Shown piece after piece: positions 52,727 to 62,536 of a DNA stretch of 64,000 bases. This stretch comes from Escherichia whittamii (lineage in GTDB: Bacteria; Pseudomonadota; Gammaproteobacteria; Enterobacterales; Enterobacteriaceae), in the NCBI RefSeq assembly GCF_014836715.1, contig NZ_JACSQI010000003.1, forward strand, positions 127,890 to 191,889, in the 5' to 3' direction. The translations under genes were made by a program, and so were the position numbers. Below the pieces are notes generated by a model that was not told the DNA's origin, did no database searches, and was given only the letters and a program-made list of their open reading frames with translations. Position 1 is the first letter of the stretch; the number at the start of each line of letters is the position of its first letter.

Positions 52727-53917
52727 ATGATGAAAACTGTTAATGAGCTGATTAAGGATATCAATTCGCTGACCTCTCACCTGCACGAGAAAGATTTTTT
52801 GTTAACGTGGGAACAGACGCCAGATGAACTGAAACAAGTACTGGACGTTGCCGCAGCGTTAAAAGCACTGCGTGCCGAAAACATCTCGACCAAAGTCTTT
52901 AATAGTGGATTAGGTATTTCCGTATTCCGCGATAACTCCACCCGTACCCGTTTCTCTTATGCTTCCGCGCTTAACCTGCTCGGCCTTGCACAGCAGGATC
53001 TCGATGAAGGTAAATCACAAATCGCGCACGGCGAAACCGTCCGTGAAACCGCTAATATGATTTCCTTCTGCGCTGACGCTATCGGTATTCGTGACGATAT
53101 GTATCTGGGTGCGGGTAACGCCTATATGCGTGAAGTTGGCGCGGCGCTCGACGACGGCTACAAGCAAGGCGTACTGCCGCAGCGCCCGGCTTTAGTTAAC
53201 CTGCAATGCGATATCGACCATCCGACTCAGTCAATGGCTGACCTGGCATGGTTGCGTGAACACTTTGGTTCACTGGAAAACCTGAAAGGTAAAAAAATCG
53301 CCATGACATGGGCATACTCCCCAAGCTATGGCAAACCGCTGTCTGTACCGCAAGGCATCATCGGTCTGATGACCCGCTTCGGTATGGATGTCACCCTTGC
53401 CCATCCAGAAGGTTACGACCTGATCCCGGATGTCGTTGAAGTCGCTAAAAACAATGCTAAAGCATCCGGCGGTAGCTTCCGTCAGGTAACAAGCATGGAA
53501 GAAGCATTCAAAGACGCAGACATCGTTTATCCGAAGTCCTGGGCGCCTTACAAAGTGATGGAAGAGCGTACTGAACTGCTGCGCGCTAACGATCACGAAG
53601 GACTGAAAGCACTGGAAAAACAGTGTCTGGCACAGAACGCACAGCACAAAGACTGGCATTGTACTGAAGAGATGATGGAGCTGACCCGTGATGGCGAAGC
53701 CCTGTATATGCACTGCCTGCCAGCCGATATCAGCGGCGTATCCTGCAAAGAAGGTGAAGTCACTGAAGGCGTATTCGAAAAATACCGTATCGCGACCTAC
53801 AAAGAAGCCAGCTGGAAGCCATATATCATCGCAGCGATGATCCTTTCCCGTAAATATTCCAAACCGGGTGCTCTGCTCGAACAACTGCTTAAAGAAGCGC
53901 AAGAACGCGTGAAATAA
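52727..53917 (+). CDS. ygeW: Putative carbamoyltransferase YgeW
   Basis: A 396-aa member of the aspartate/ornithine carbamoyltransferase fold, in the knotted subgroup. The carbamoyl-phosphate motif S-T-R-T-R is at 71-75, HPTQ at about 173 and HCLP at about 330. It is first in the ygeWXY-hyuA-yqeA series, and a carbamate kinase (yqeA) downstream suggests it works on a carbamoylated purine-breakdown intermediate to give carbamoyl phosphate and hence ATP. I recall this cluster being reported as required for anaerobic urate breakdown. The substrate is not settled by sequence. Confidence 0.9.
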   Translation: MMKTVNELIKDINSLTSHLHEKDFLLTWEQTPDELKQVLDVAAALKALRAENISTKVFNSGLGISVFRDNSTRTRFSYASALNLLGLAQQDLDEGKSQIAHGETVRETANMISFCADAIGIRDDMYLGAGNAYMREVGAALDDGYKQGVLPQRPALVNLQCDIDHPTQSMADLAWLREHFGSLENLKGKKIAMTWAYSPSYGKPLSVPQGIIGLMTRFGMDVTLAHPEGYDLIPDVVEVAKNNAKASGGSFRQVTSMEEAFKDADIVYPKSWAPYKVMEERTELLRANDHEGLKALEKQCLAQNAQHKDWHCTEEMMELTRDGEALYMHCLPADISGVSCKEGEVTEGVFEKYRIATYKEASWKPYIIAAMILSRKYSKPGALLEQLLKEAQERVK

Positions 53918-53919
53918 CC

Positions 53920-53945
53920 CCTCGGGCCGATCGACAGGTCGGCTC
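53920..53945. repeat. Hairpin in the ygeW-ygeX gap
   Basis: CGGGCCGAT...GTCGGCTC forms a GC-rich stem in the 57-bp ygeW-ygeX gap without a T tract, so it more likely stabilises mRNA than terminates it. Confidence 0.5.
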
Positions 53946-53974
53946 TCTATTTCCAGAGGCCAAAAGGATAGGAT

Positions 53975-55171
53975 ATGTCCGTTTTCTCATTGAAGATTGA
54001 TATCGCCGATAACAAATTTTTCAACGGCGAAACATCACCGCTCTTTTCGCAAAGCCAGGCAAAACTGGCGCGCCAGTTCCACCAGAAAATTGCTGGCTAT
54101 CGCCCAACACCGCTTTGTGCGCTGGACGATCTCGCAAACCTTTTTGGTGTGAAGAAAATTCTCGTTAAGGACGAGTCAAAACGATTCGGTCTGAACGCAT
54201 TCAAAATGCTCGGCGGTGCATACGCCATCGCTCAGTTGTTGTGCGAAAAATATCATCTTGATATCGAAACACTGTCATTCGAGCATCTGAAAAATGCCAT
54301 CGGCGAAAAAATGACCTTCGCGACAACGACCGACGGCAACCACGGGCGCGGTGTTGCCTGGGCTGCACAGCAACTCGGTCAGAACGCGGTAATTTACATG
54401 CCGAAAGGTTCAGCTCAGGAACGCGTTGACGCCATTCTGAACCTCGGAGCCGAGTGCATCGTCACTGATATGAACTATGACGATACCGTTCGCCTGACCA
54501 TGCAACACGCGCAGCAACACGGCTGGGAAGTGGTGCAGGATACCGCTTGGGAAGGCTACACCAAAATCCCAACCTGGATCATGCAGGGCTACGCCACTCT
54601 GGCAGATGAAGCCGTCGAGCAAATGCGTGAAATGGGCGTAACCCCGACTCACGTTCTGCTGCAAGCCGGTGTCGGTGCTATGGCCGGTGGTGTGCTGGGT
54701 TATCTGGTCGACGTCTACAGCACACAAAATCTGCACAGCATTATTGTTGAACCTGACAAAGCTGACTGTATCTATCGCTCTGGCGTCAAAGGCGACATCG
54801 TCAACGTTGGCGGCGATATGGCCACTATCATGGCGGGCCTGGCCTGCGGCGAACCTAACCCTCTGGGCTGGGAAATCTTACGTAACTGTGCCACCCAATT
54901 TATCTCCTGTCAGGACAGCGTTGCCGCATTAGGTATGCGCGTACTGGGTAATCCGTACGGCAACGATCCACGCATCATTTCTGGTGAATCTGGCGCTGTC
55001 GGTTTGGGCGTTCTCGCGGCTGTTCATTATCACCCGCAACGTCAAAGCCTGATGGAAAAACTGGCGCTGAACAAAGATGCCATCGTCCTGGTTATCAGCA
55101 CTGAAGGCGACACCGACGTGAAGCACTACCGCGAAGTTGTCTGGGAAGGCAAACACTCTGTAGCACCTTAA
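53975..55171 (+). CDS. ygeX: 2,3-diaminopropionate ammonia-lyase
   Basis: A 398-aa fold-type II PLP enzyme, converting 2,3-diaminopropionate to pyruvate and ammonia. The PLP lysine is K77 in SKRFGLNAFKMLGG; the phosphate loop TTDGNHGRG and GVGAMAGG segments are typical of threonine-dehydratase-like enzymes. It follows ygeW by 57 bp with an AAAAGGATAGGAT leader and is third-party to urate/allantoin-type breakdown, where diaminopropionate would be released. The length equals K-12. Confidence 0.94.
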   Translation: MSVFSLKIDIADNKFFNGETSPLFSQSQAKLARQFHQKIAGYRPTPLCALDDLANLFGVKKILVKDESKRFGLNAFKMLGGAYAIAQLLCEKYHLDIETLSFEHLKNAIGEKMTFATTTDGNHGRGVAWAAQQLGQNAVIYMPKGSAQERVDAILNLGAECIVTDMNYDDTVRLTMQHAQQHGWEVVQDTAWEGYTKIPTWIMQGYATLADEAVEQMREMGVTPTHVLLQAGVGAMAGGVLGYLVDVYSTQNLHSIIVEPDKADCIYRSGVKGDIVNVGGDMATIMAGLACGEPNPLGWEILRNCATQFISCQDSVAALGMRVLGNPYGNDPRIISGESGAVGLGVLAAVHYHPQRQSLMEKLALNKDAIVLVISTEGDTDVKHYREVVWEGKHSVAP

Positions 55172-55188
55172 TCACCCTATTGGAACAG

Positions 55189-55207
55189 CTCCCCGCCAAA
55201 CGGGGAG
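55189..55207 (+). repeat. Hairpin in the ygeX-ygeY gap
   Basis: CTCCCCG/CGGGGAG stem in the 57-bp ygeX-ygeY gap, followed by TAAAAAATC. It is not a terminator and probably protects or processes the polycistronic message. Confidence 0.5.
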
Positions 55208-55228
55208 TAAAAAATCTGGAGAAAAATA

Positions 55229-56440
55229 ATGGCTAAGAATATTCCATTCAAACTGATTCTTGAAAAAGCAAAAGATTACCAGGCAGACATGACTCGCTTC
55301 CTGCGCGATATGGTTGCGATTCCCAGCGAAAGCTGCGACGAAAAACGCGTAGTGCATCGTATTAAAGAAGAGATGGAAAAAGTCGGCTTCGATAAAGTTG
55401 AAATTGACCCGATGGGTAACGTTCTCGGTTATATCGGTCACGGCCCGCGTCTGGTGGCGATGGACGCTCACATCGACACCGTAGGCATTGGTAACATCAA
55501 AAACTGGGAATTCGACCCGTACGAAGGCATGGAAACCGACGAACTGATCGGTGGCCGTGGTACTTCCGACCAGGAAGGCGGCATGGCATCAATGGTTTAT
55601 GCCGGTAAGATCATTAAAGACCTCGGTCTGGAAGATGAATACACCCTGCTGGTTACCGGTACGGTGCAGGAAGAAGACTGCGACGGTCTGTGCTGGCAGT
55701 ACATTATTGAGCAATCCGGCATTCGCCCGGAATTTGTGGTCAGTACCGAACCAACCGACTGCCAGGTATATCGTGGTCAGCGCGGTCGTATGGAAATTCG
55801 CATTGATGTTCAGGGTGTTAGCTGCCACGGTTCTGCGCCAGAACGCGGTGATAACGCCATTTTCAAAATGGGCCCGATTCTTGGCGAGTTACAAGAACTC
55901 TCCCAACGTCTGGGCTATGACGAATTCCTCGGCAAAGGTACTCTGACTGTTTCCGAAATTTTCTTCACATCACCAAGTCGTTGCGCGGTAGCAGACAGCT
56001 GTGCCGTTTCCATCGACCGTCGTCTGACCTGGGGCGAAACCTGGGAAGGCGCGCTGGACGAAATCCGTGCTCTGCCAGCCGTACAGAAAGCCAATGCTGT
56101 CGTTTCTATGTACAACTATGACCGTCCGTCCTGGACTGGCCTGGTTTACCCAACCGAATGCTACTTCCCGACCTGGAAAGTGGAAGAAGATCATTTCACC
56201 GTTAAAACGCTGGTGAATGCCTACGAAGGTCTGTTTGGCAAAGCTCCGGTCGTTGATAAATGGACCTTCTCAACTAACGGCGTATCCATCATGGGCCGTC
56301 ACGGCATTCCGGTCATCGGCTTTGGACCGGGTAAAGAACCTGAAGCACACGCGCCAAACGAAAAAACCTGGAAATCTCACCTGGTGACCTGTGCCGCTAT
56401 GTACGCTGCAATCCCGTTAAGCTGGCTGGCAACAGAGTAA
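55229..56440 (+). CDS. ygeY: M20-family metallohydrolase YgeY
   Basis: A 403-aa M20/ArgE/DapE-family enzyme. Zinc-ligand segments are visible: [11 protein letters not shown] (His, Asp), [12 protein letters not shown] (Asp), TVQEEDCDG (catalytic and ligand Glu) and STEPTD. Members hydrolyse amides of amino acids, often ureido-type. In this cluster it is expected to release an amino acid such as diaminopropionate from a purine-ring product; this is inference. It lies in the ygeW-ygeX-ygeY unit. Confidence 0.92.
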   Translation: MAKNIPFKLILEKAKDYQADMTRFLRDMVAIPSESCDEKRVVHRIKEEMEKVGFDKVEIDPMGNVLGYIGHGPRLVAMDAHIDTVGIGNIKNWEFDPYEGMETDELIGGRGTSDQEGGMASMVYAGKIIKDLGLEDEYTLLVTGTVQEEDCDGLCWQYIIEQSGIRPEFVVSTEPTDCQVYRGQRGRMEIRIDVQGVSCHGSAPERGDNAIFKMGPILGELQELSQRLGYDEFLGKGTLTVSEIFFTSPSRCAVADSCAVSIDRRLTWGETWEGALDEIRALPAVQKANAVVSMYNYDRPSWTGLVYPTECYFPTWKVEEDHFTVKTLVNAYEGLFGKAPVVDKWTFSTNGVSIMGRHGIPVIGFGPGKEPEAHAPNEKTWKSHLVTCAAMYAAIPLSWLATE

Positions 56441-56482
56441 TAATTCTCAGACTGATGACAAAGTCACAAAAACGCTCGGACG

Positions 56483-56519
56483 GACCCTCTCCCCATTGGG
56501 GAGAGTTAGGGTGAGGGGG
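56483..56519. repeat. boxC-like intergenic repeat
   Basis: GACCCTCTCCCCATTGGGGAG continuing to GTGAGGGGG matches the boxC repetitive element of E. coli (inverted CTCTCCCC/GGGGAGAG core). It lies in the 215-bp ygeY-hyuA gap. Confidence 0.7.
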
Positions 56520-56619
56520 AACAGGCCATCATCTTCCCCCCTCCCAAGTCAGGGAATAGCCCTACCCGCGTTGAAAATTAAACCGATTTGTCAGCATTCT
56601 GTTCACTCTTCACCTATTT

Positions 56620-56645
56620 CCCTCCGGTTTACCGGAGGGTTTTTT
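56620..56645 (+). terminator. Intrinsic terminator/attenuator directly before hyuA
   Basis: A perfect CCCTCCGGT/ACCGGAGGG stem with a 2-base loop (56620-56639) followed by six T (56640-56645). The hyuA ribosome-binding site GGAG starts at 56646 and its ATG at 56656. The terminator thus faces hyuA expression from upstream, and no promoter fits between it and the start codon. Confidence 0.9.
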
Positions 56646-56655
56646 GGAGTTTGCT

Positions 56656-58041
56656 ATGCGCGTATTGATTAAAAACGGCACTATCGTTAACGCAGATGGA
56701 CAAGCCAAACAGGATTTGCTGATTGAAAGCGGCATTGTTCGCCAGTTGGGCTGCGATATTTCGCCGCAGCTCCCTTATGAAGAAATTGATGCCACTGGCT
56801 GTTTTGTTTTCCCTGGCGGCGTAGATGTCCATACGCATTTCAATATTGATGTCGGCATCGCGCGCAGTTGTGATGATTTTTTTACCGGTACCCGCGCAGC
56901 CGCGTGTGGCGGTACAACAACCATTATTGACCATATGGGATTTGGCCCAAATGGCTGCCGGTTACGCCATCAACTGGAAGTTTATCGTGGCTATGCCGCC
57001 CATAAAGCGGTCATCGACTACAGCTTTCATGGTGTTATCCAGCATATTAATCACGCCATCCTCGACGAAATCCCGATGATGGTCGAGGAAGGACTGAGTA
57101 GTTTTAAACTCTATTTAACCTATCAATACAAACTCAACGATGATGAAGTATTGCAGGCATTACGCCGCCTGCATGAATCCGGCGCGCTGACCACTGTACA
57201 CCCGGAAAATGACGCAGCAATTGCCAGCAAGCGAGCGGAATTTATCGCCGCAGGGTTAACCGCGCCGCGCTATCACGCCTTGAGTCGCCCTCTGGAATGC
57301 GAAGCGGAAGCCATCGCCCGCATGATTAACCTGGCACAAATTGCCGGTAACGCCCCGCTCTATATCGTCCACCTGTCTAACGGCTTAGGTCTGGATTACC
57401 TGCGCCTTGCCCGCGCGAATCACCAGCCAGTCTGGGTTGAAACCTGCCCGCAATATCTCCTGCTGGACGAACGTAGTTACGATACAGAAGACGGCATGAA
57501 ATTCATTCTTAGCCCACCGCTGCGTAACGTACGCGAGCAGGACAAACTGTGGTGTGGCATCAGCGATGGTGCGATTGACGTGGTGGCGACCGACCACTGC
57601 ACCTTCTCGATGGCCCAGCGCCAGCAGATTTCTAAAGGCGATTTCAGTCGCTGCCCAAATGGCTTACCCGGTGTGGAAAATCGCATGCAGTTGCTGTTCT
57701 CCAGCGGCGTGATGACGGGACGTATCACACCGGAGCGTTTTGTTGAATTAACCAGTGCTATGCCCGCCAGGCTGTTTGGCCTGTGGCCACAAAAAGGATT
57801 ATTAGCCCCCGGCTCAGATGGTGATGTGGTAATTATCGACCCACGTCAGAGTCAACAAATTCAGCATCGCCATCTCCACGACAACGCCGACTACTCCCCC
57901 TGGGAGGGCTTTACCTGCCAGGGCGCAATTGTCAGAACCTTATCCCGTGGTGAAACGATTTTCTGCGACGGCACCTTTACAGGCAAAGCCGGGCGAGGAC
58001 GCTTCCTGCGACGCAAACCGTTTGTCCCTCCCGTGATCTAA
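56656..58041 (+). CDS. hyuA: D-phenylhydantoinase / dihydropyrimidinase-like amidohydrolase
   Basis: A 461-aa cyclic amidohydrolase of the dihydropyrimidinase family. The metal ligands H59 and H61 (GGVDVHTHF), a carboxylated-lysine segment (GLSSFKLYLTYQYK) and the late Asp (VVATDHC) are present. It opens hydantoin-type rings; here it probably acts on a urate-derived ring. The start at 56656 has GGAG 7 nt upstream; an in-frame ATG at 56644 would lie within the terminator T tract. Expression requires read-through of the preceding terminator. Confidence 0.93.
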   Translation: MRVLIKNGTIVNADGQAKQDLLIESGIVRQLGCDISPQLPYEEIDATGCFVFPGGVDVHTHFNIDVGIARSCDDFFTGTRAAACGGTTTIIDHMGFGPNGCRLRHQLEVYRGYAAHKAVIDYSFHGVIQHINHAILDEIPMMVEEGLSSFKLYLTYQYKLNDDEVLQALRRLHESGALTTVHPENDAAIASKRAEFIAAGLTAPRYHALSRPLECEAEAIARMINLAQIAGNAPLYIVHLSNGLGLDYLRLARANHQPVWVETCPQYLLLDERSYDTEDGMKFILSPPLRNVREQDKLWCGISDGAIDVVATDHCTFSMAQRQQISKGDFSRCPNGLPGVENRMQLLFSSGVMTGRITPERFVELTSAMPARLFGLWPQKGLLAPGSDGDVVIIDPRQSQQIQHRHLHDNADYSPWEGFTCQGAIVRTLSRGETIFCDGTFTGKAGRGRFLRRKPFVPPVI

Positions 58042-58088
58042 CCACTGCCAGGGATCTATACACAATCAAGAATGATGAGTGAGGAAAA

Positions 58089-59021
58089 ATGAGTAAGAAA
58101 ATTGTTCTCGCCCTCGGCGGGAATGCGCTGGGCGACGATCTGGCCGGACAAATGAAAGCGGTAAAAATTACGTCTCAGGCAATTGTTGATTTAATTGCCC
58201 AGGGACATGAAGTTATCGTCACTCATGGTAATGGACCGCAGGTAGGCATGATTAACCAGGCATTCGAAGCCGCTGCAAAAACTGAAGCGCACTCGCCGAT
58301 GCTGCCAATGTCTGTCTGTGTTGCGTTGAGTCAGGGATATATTGGTTACGATCTGCAAAACGCTTTAAGAGAAGAACTGCTTTCTCGTGGCATTAATAAA
58401 CCCGTTGCAACGCTGGTTACTCAGGTCGAAGTCGACGCTAACGACCCGGCCTTCCTCAACCCAACCAAACCAATCGGTTCGTTCTTTACCGAGCAGGAAG
58501 CAGAACAACTGACAAAACAGGGCTATACCCTGAAAGAAGATGCAGGTCGCGGCTATCGTCGTGTCGTTGCTTCGCCTAAGCCGGTAGATATTGTTGAAAA
58601 AGAGACAGTTAAAGCGCTGGTAGATGCAGGCCAGGTTGTGATCACCGTTGGCGGTGGTGGTATTCCTGTGATTCGTGAAGGTAACCATCTGCGCGGCGCC
58701 AGTGCAGTTATCGATAAAGACTGGGCCAGCGCCCGTTTAGCAGAAATGATTGATGCCGATATGCTGATTATTCTTACTGCGGTAGAAAAAGTGGCGATTA
58801 ACTTCGGTAAAGAGAATGAACAATGGCTTGACCGTCTGTCACTGGCCGATGCAGAACGCTTTATCGAAGAAGGGCATTTTGCGAAAGGTTCTATGCTACC
58901 GAAAGTTGAAGCCGCCGCCTCGTTTGCCCGCTCTCGCGCTGGTCGTGAAGCACTGATTACCGTACTGAGCAAAGCGAAAGAAGGGATTGAAGGCAAAACC
59001 GGAACGGTGATTTGCCAGTAA
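58089..59021 (+). CDS. yqeA: Carbamate kinase YqeA
   Basis: A 310-aa carbamate kinase (ArcC family), reversibly making ATP from carbamoyl phosphate plus ADP. Signatures GGNAL, VTHGNGPQVG, EDAGRGYRRVV and VGGGGIPV are present. It would convert carbamoyl phosphate from YgeW into ATP, giving the cluster an energy-yielding end. It lies 47 bp after hyuA. Confidence 0.95.
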   Translation: MSKKIVLALGGNALGDDLAGQMKAVKITSQAIVDLIAQGHEVIVTHGNGPQVGMINQAFEAAAKTEAHSPMLPMSVCVALSQGYIGYDLQNALREELLSRGINKPVATLVTQVEVDANDPAFLNPTKPIGSFFTEQEAEQLTKQGYTLKEDAGRGYRRVVASPKPVDIVEKETVKALVDAGQVVITVGGGGIPVIREGNHLRGASAVIDKDWASARLAEMIDADMLIILTAVEKVAINFGKENEQWLDRLSLADAERFIEEGHFAKGSMLPKVEAAASFARSRAGREALITVLSKAKEGIEGKTGTVICQ

Positions 59022-59027
59022 TTTAAA

Positions 59028-59175
59028 GGCCGGATGTCGACACCATCCGGCCTACAAAATACCGAAAATTCAATAGATTGTAATGCACCTGTAGGCCTGA
59101 TAAGCATAGCGCATCAGGCAATTTAGCGTTTGTCATCAGTCTCTGGCCGGATGGGTAATACCATCCGGCCGTTTT
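59028..59175. repeat. REP/BIME between convergent yqeA and yqeB
   Basis: Two GCCGGATG hairpins (59028-59052 and 59145-59170) flank a partial REP-like stretch (GGCCTGATAAGCATAGCGCATCAGGC). The second is followed by GTTTTC. It occupies the convergent yqeA/yqeB gap and probably also ends transcription. Confidence 0.88.
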
Positions 59176-59178
59176 CAT

Positions 59179-60804
59179 TTAAGCCACTTCCAGCACTTCT
59201 TCCGTCGCTTTAACGCCCTGATGCATCAACATCATTAACGCCTCAAGTACGCCACCACCTATCGCCCGGGCTTTATCAGAAACGCTGGTGAAATCAGCCG
59301 TTTCACCACGAGGATCGATATCACCGATTTTAAAACCACCGACCACCGCCAGCCCGTCGTTAAGTAAACCACGCACCATTCCCGTCAGCGGAGCTTTAAT
59401 TTCATGCTCGCCAATCCAGGCAATCACATCGCCCTCTTTCACCAGAAAGCCTAATTTCACGTTGGAACGCATGATACCTGCCGCCGGAGCGCGAATAACT
59501 CGCCGGGTGGTATGCCCCATAATATTGCCAGGAATGCCAGTATTCTCCTGTGCACAACCGGAGTAAATAACCTGTCCCAACCAATGCCCACGATTTGTTT
59601 CAATCACCGCATGACAATCTTTACCTGCGGTAAAGCCCGGCCCAAGCGCGATCGTCACTGGAGCCATATCTGCACGCGTACCCAAATTCTGTTTCGCCAG
59701 AATCGCGTCCACCACGCAAAGTGGTTTCAGCTCATCAAGCAGTGAACAGTCGGGGTCCACCATCACGGGAATAAACCCGCGCTCAGTCAGTTTCATCGCC
59801 TCTACAGAGCTGGTTGCCAGTCGGGCTGTGACGCCCTCAACCGTCATTTCGCCGTCGAACACGGCCTGGGCAAACGCCACGGTACAGCGAATCACCGTCG
59901 GTTTTTCCACTTCCAGCATGATCACTTTGAACCCCGCATGATACAGACGCAGCGCCACACCACTGGCGATATCCCCCGCACCGCGAATCACCACCAGCTG
60001 GTGTCCGGAAGGATGAGAAGGTTTCATCATCAGCCCTCCCGGCGCGTTATTTTTCACCTGTAATATTTCTGCCAGCACGCTGATGGCGATTTCCTGCGGT
60101 GTTTCCGCACCAATGTTGTAGCCCACCGGCGCATGTAAACGGGCAATATGTTCTTCAGCCACGCCTTTCTCACGCAACTGACGCAGGAAAAGCTGAACTT
60201 TGCGGCGACTGGCCAGTAACCCCAGCCATGCAATGGGCTGTTCAATGAGTTTGTCGAGGGCTTCACGATCCTGATTATTCGTGGCGATCAGGACAAAATT
60301 ATCAGGCCGAATATCCAGTGCTTCCACTGCCGCGCCAAACGAATCGGCATGAACAAGCGCAGTTGATGGTGGGAATAGTTCAGGATTGAGGCTTTCGCGA
60401 TAAATATCGGCAACGGCGATATCAAATCCTAATAGCGCCGCACTCTGGGCTATCGCCCGGTTGACATGCCCCGCGCCAATCAACACCAGACGAGGACGCA
60501 TACCATGGACGCTGATAAACACTGACATTGCGCCTCCGCAATCTGACCCGACAGCATCCGCGCCGTTACGAGCCATACGCCCATGGAATAAGCGCGGCTT
60601 ACGTTCCTGCAATGCCTGAAGCGACTCTTCAATCACCTTCCGCTCAACCATTCCGCCACCAATTGTACCGACGATAGAACCATCGGCGCGCACTAACATT
60701 TGTGCAGAATGGCGGGGAGTTGAGCCTCTGCTATCAACAATTTGCGCCATTGCAAACGGACAATTTTGCTCTTCTAGTTTTGCAGCCTCTGTGAAAATAT
60801 TCAT
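59179..60804 (-). CDS. yqeB: Molybdenum-hydroxylase maturation protein YqeB (XdhC/CoxI-like)
   Basis: A 541-aa fusion. The N-terminal half is XdhC/CoxI-like with IVGTIGGGMVERKVIEE and a Rossmann fold (LVLIGAGHVNRAIAQSA); the C-terminal half (about 270-541) begins VVIRGAGDIASGVALRLYHAG and matches the YqeB family associated with selenium-dependent molybdenum hydroxylases. XdhC-type proteins carry or sulfurate the molybdopterin cofactor before insertion. It precedes nothing else on this strand but follows yqeC with a 47-bp gap, in a unit with it. Confidence 0.88.
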   Translation of the reverse strand: MNIFTEAAKLEEQNCPFAMAQIVDSRGSTPRHSAQMLVRADGSIVGTIGGGMVERKVIEESLQALQERKPRLFHGRMARNGADAVGSDCGGAMSVFISVHGMRPRLVLIGAGHVNRAIAQSAALLGFDIAVADIYRESLNPELFPPSTALVHADSFGAAVEALDIRPDNFVLIATNNQDREALDKLIEQPIAWLGLLASRRKVQLFLRQLREKGVAEEHIARLHAPVGYNIGAETPQEIAISVLAEILQVKNNAPGGLMMKPSHPSGHQLVVIRGAGDIASGVALRLYHAGFKVIMLEVEKPTVIRCTVAFAQAVFDGEMTVEGVTARLATSSVEAMKLTERGFIPVMVDPDCSLLDELKPLCVVDAILAKQNLGTRADMAPVTIALGPGFTAGKDCHAVIETNRGHWLGQVIYSGCAQENTGIPGNIMGHTTRRVIRAPAAGIMRSNVKLGFLVKEGDVIAWIGEHEIKAPLTGMVRGLLNDGLAVVGGFKIGDIDPRGETADFTSVSDKARAIGGGVLEALMMLMHQGVKATEEVLEVA

Positions 60805-60851
60805 ACCAACCTCAATGGATATCCTTTCAGTACCCCGGAATACCCGGGCCG

Positions 60852-61622
60852 CTAATTCACAAATCTGCGCGCGATTGCAGGATGTTCTTGTATATCGCCC
60901 AGCCAGATTGCCTCTACGTCGTGTTGTTGCAGCGGTTGAAGGAGCTCGCTTTGCGCAATCGCATTCTCACATTGAGAAAAACGGTTAATGAACCAGACTC
61001 GCCGACAGCCTTGCGGTACGTTTTTAAACGCGCCCTGAGAGTGGCGAACCAGCGCAACGAGATCGCTCAGTTGCAAGGCCGTATCAGGTGTTACCCCGGT
61101 AATATCAGCAAACTGCGACCAGCGATGGACATTTTCCGTGCTCACTTTAGCGCCCAAAATATGCCCTCCCATCACAGCAATCACGCAGCAACTGCTTTTG
61201 GGTATGCAAGGTTCATGCTCACCAGGCGCTTTTAATGGCATTCCACGTGAGCCGTCTGCCTCAATGAGAATTACGTCACATTCTGGTCGTTGCGCCAGTG
61301 CATCAATCGCTTCTGCCGTAAATCCCTGCGCTTTTCCCTGGTTCGCTTTCCAGTTGTAAAAGCAAAATGAAATGGGGGAAGTAAGAGACGCATGAGGAAG
61401 CATGGCGGGATTACGACAGAAAACCACGGGCCAGTGAGAATCTGGCATAAACATGTGTGTGGTCGTAGTGATTAACACGCGCCTACCGATGGACTGAAAT
61501 AACTGCGCCAGCCAAAAAAGCAGACTGGTTTTCCCCCCGGCGCCAACAACAGAAATCACTGAGGGACGTTTCTGTGCGCCTAAATCAATGAATAACGCCG
61601 ATGGGTCAATTATACTTTTCAC
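60852..61622 (-). CDS. yqeC: Putative selenium-cofactor biosynthesis protein YqeC
   Basis: A 256-aa P-loop protein: VVGAGGKTSLLFWLAQL (Walker A-like, about 24-40), VILIEADGSRGMPLKAPGEHEP and FINRF. YqeC proteins co-occur with YqeB and selenium-dependent molybdenum hydroxylases, so a role in Se-cofactor assembly or insertion is inferred. It is divergent from mocA and upstream of yqeB. Confidence 0.87.
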   Translation of the reverse strand: MKSIIDPSALFIDLGAQKRPSVISVVGAGGKTSLLFWLAQLFQSIGRRVLITTTTHMFMPDSHWPVVFCRNPAMLPHASLTSPISFCFYNWKANQGKAQGFTAEAIDALAQRPECDVILIEADGSRGMPLKAPGEHEPCIPKSSCCVIAVMGGHILGAKVSTENVHRWSQFADITGVTPDTALQLSDLVALVRHSQGAFKNVPQGCRRVWFINRFSQCENAIAQSELLQPLQQHDVEAIWLGDIQEHPAIARRFVN

Positions 61623-61723
61623 GCGTTTTTATGACCTCTCTGGGGTAAATTATCCCCCTACTTAATCCATCAGGGAGTAACGCATTTTCAGGCGTTATTA
61701 ACCCATATAATAATGGAACCACT

Positions 61724-62302
61724 ATGTCAGCCATCGACTGTATAATTACCGCGGCCGGATTGTCATCAAGAATGGGGCAATGGAAAATGATGTTACCCTG
61801 GCAGCAGGGAACAATTCTTGACGCGAGTATCAAAAATGCGTTGCAGTTTTGTAGCCGAATTATTTTGGTCACTGGTTATCGCGGCAATGAACTGCATAAT
61901 CGCTATGCAAGCCATAGCAACATTACTATTATTTTCAATCCAGATTATGCGCTGGGGTTACTGACTTCGGTAAAGGCCGCAGCACCCGCGGTACAAACAG
62001 AACATTGTTTTCTCTCTCATGGTGACATGCCAACCCTCAACAGAGATATATTCCTAAAAATCTGGAAGTTACGAAACAACGGAGCCATACTCCCGCTCCA
62101 TAACGGTACACCTGGGCACCCAATTTTAGTGTCAAAATCCTGCCTGATGCAGGCGGTCAAACAACCTAATGTTACCCATATGCGCCAGGCATTACTCATG
62201 GGGGAACATTATTTCGTCGAAATGGAAAATGAAGAAATAATTTTAGATATTGATACCCCAGATGACTTTATTAATGTGCAAAAAAAGCATGCTAAATTTT
62301 AG
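61724..62302 (+). CDS. mocA: Molybdenum cofactor cytidylyltransferase
   Basis: A 192-aa nucleotidyltransferase that converts Mo-molybdopterin to the cytosine dinucleotide form (MCD) used by XdhABC-type enzymes. The N-terminal CTP-binding motif A-A-G-L-S-S-R-M-G-Q-W-K-M is present, as is SHGDMPTLNRDIF (divalent-metal Asp). Its position among yqeB, yqeC and ygfK fits cofactor supply to the same hydroxylases. Known in K-12 as ygfJ. Confidence 0.93.
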   Translation: MSAIDCIITAAGLSSRMGQWKMMLPWQQGTILDASIKNALQFCSRIILVTGYRGNELHNRYASHSNITIIFNPDYALGLLTSVKAAAPAVQTEHCFLSHGDMPTLNRDIFLKIWKLRNNGAILPLHNGTPGHPILVSKSCLMQAVKQPNVTHMRQALLMGEHYFVEMENEEIILDIDTPDDFINVQKKHAKF

Positions 62303-62354
62303 AAAATCCAGTTAAACGATTGCGTTCAAATATTAAATCCACGCAGTGCATCTT

Positions 62355-62366
62355 TATCATAATGAT
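62355..62366 (+). promoter_or_regulatory. Variant of the xdhA/ygeW upstream motif before ygfK
   Basis: TATCATAATGAT (extends to the palindrome TATCATAATGATA) matches TATCAATATGAG at 9 of 12 positions. It lies about 200 bp before the predicted ygfK transcription start. The remaining 62303-62623 is promoter and leader. Confidence 0.4.
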
Positions 62367-62536
62367 ACAGAATCACTGATTTTGAGAAATGAGAAAAAGT
62401 GATAAAACTCCTGACAACAATAAAACCAGGGAGTGATTTTAATTCTCATTTAACACCTGTGAGATCATTCACAAAAAGCCATTAAGTTTCGAGCCGCCTC
62501 ACATTTTTTTATATTGCCCGGCAAACCTGGTAAGAG

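Noticed and set aside
58553..59107. 184-codon frame opposite yqeA
   Set aside because: Antisense to carbamate kinase; no independent support.
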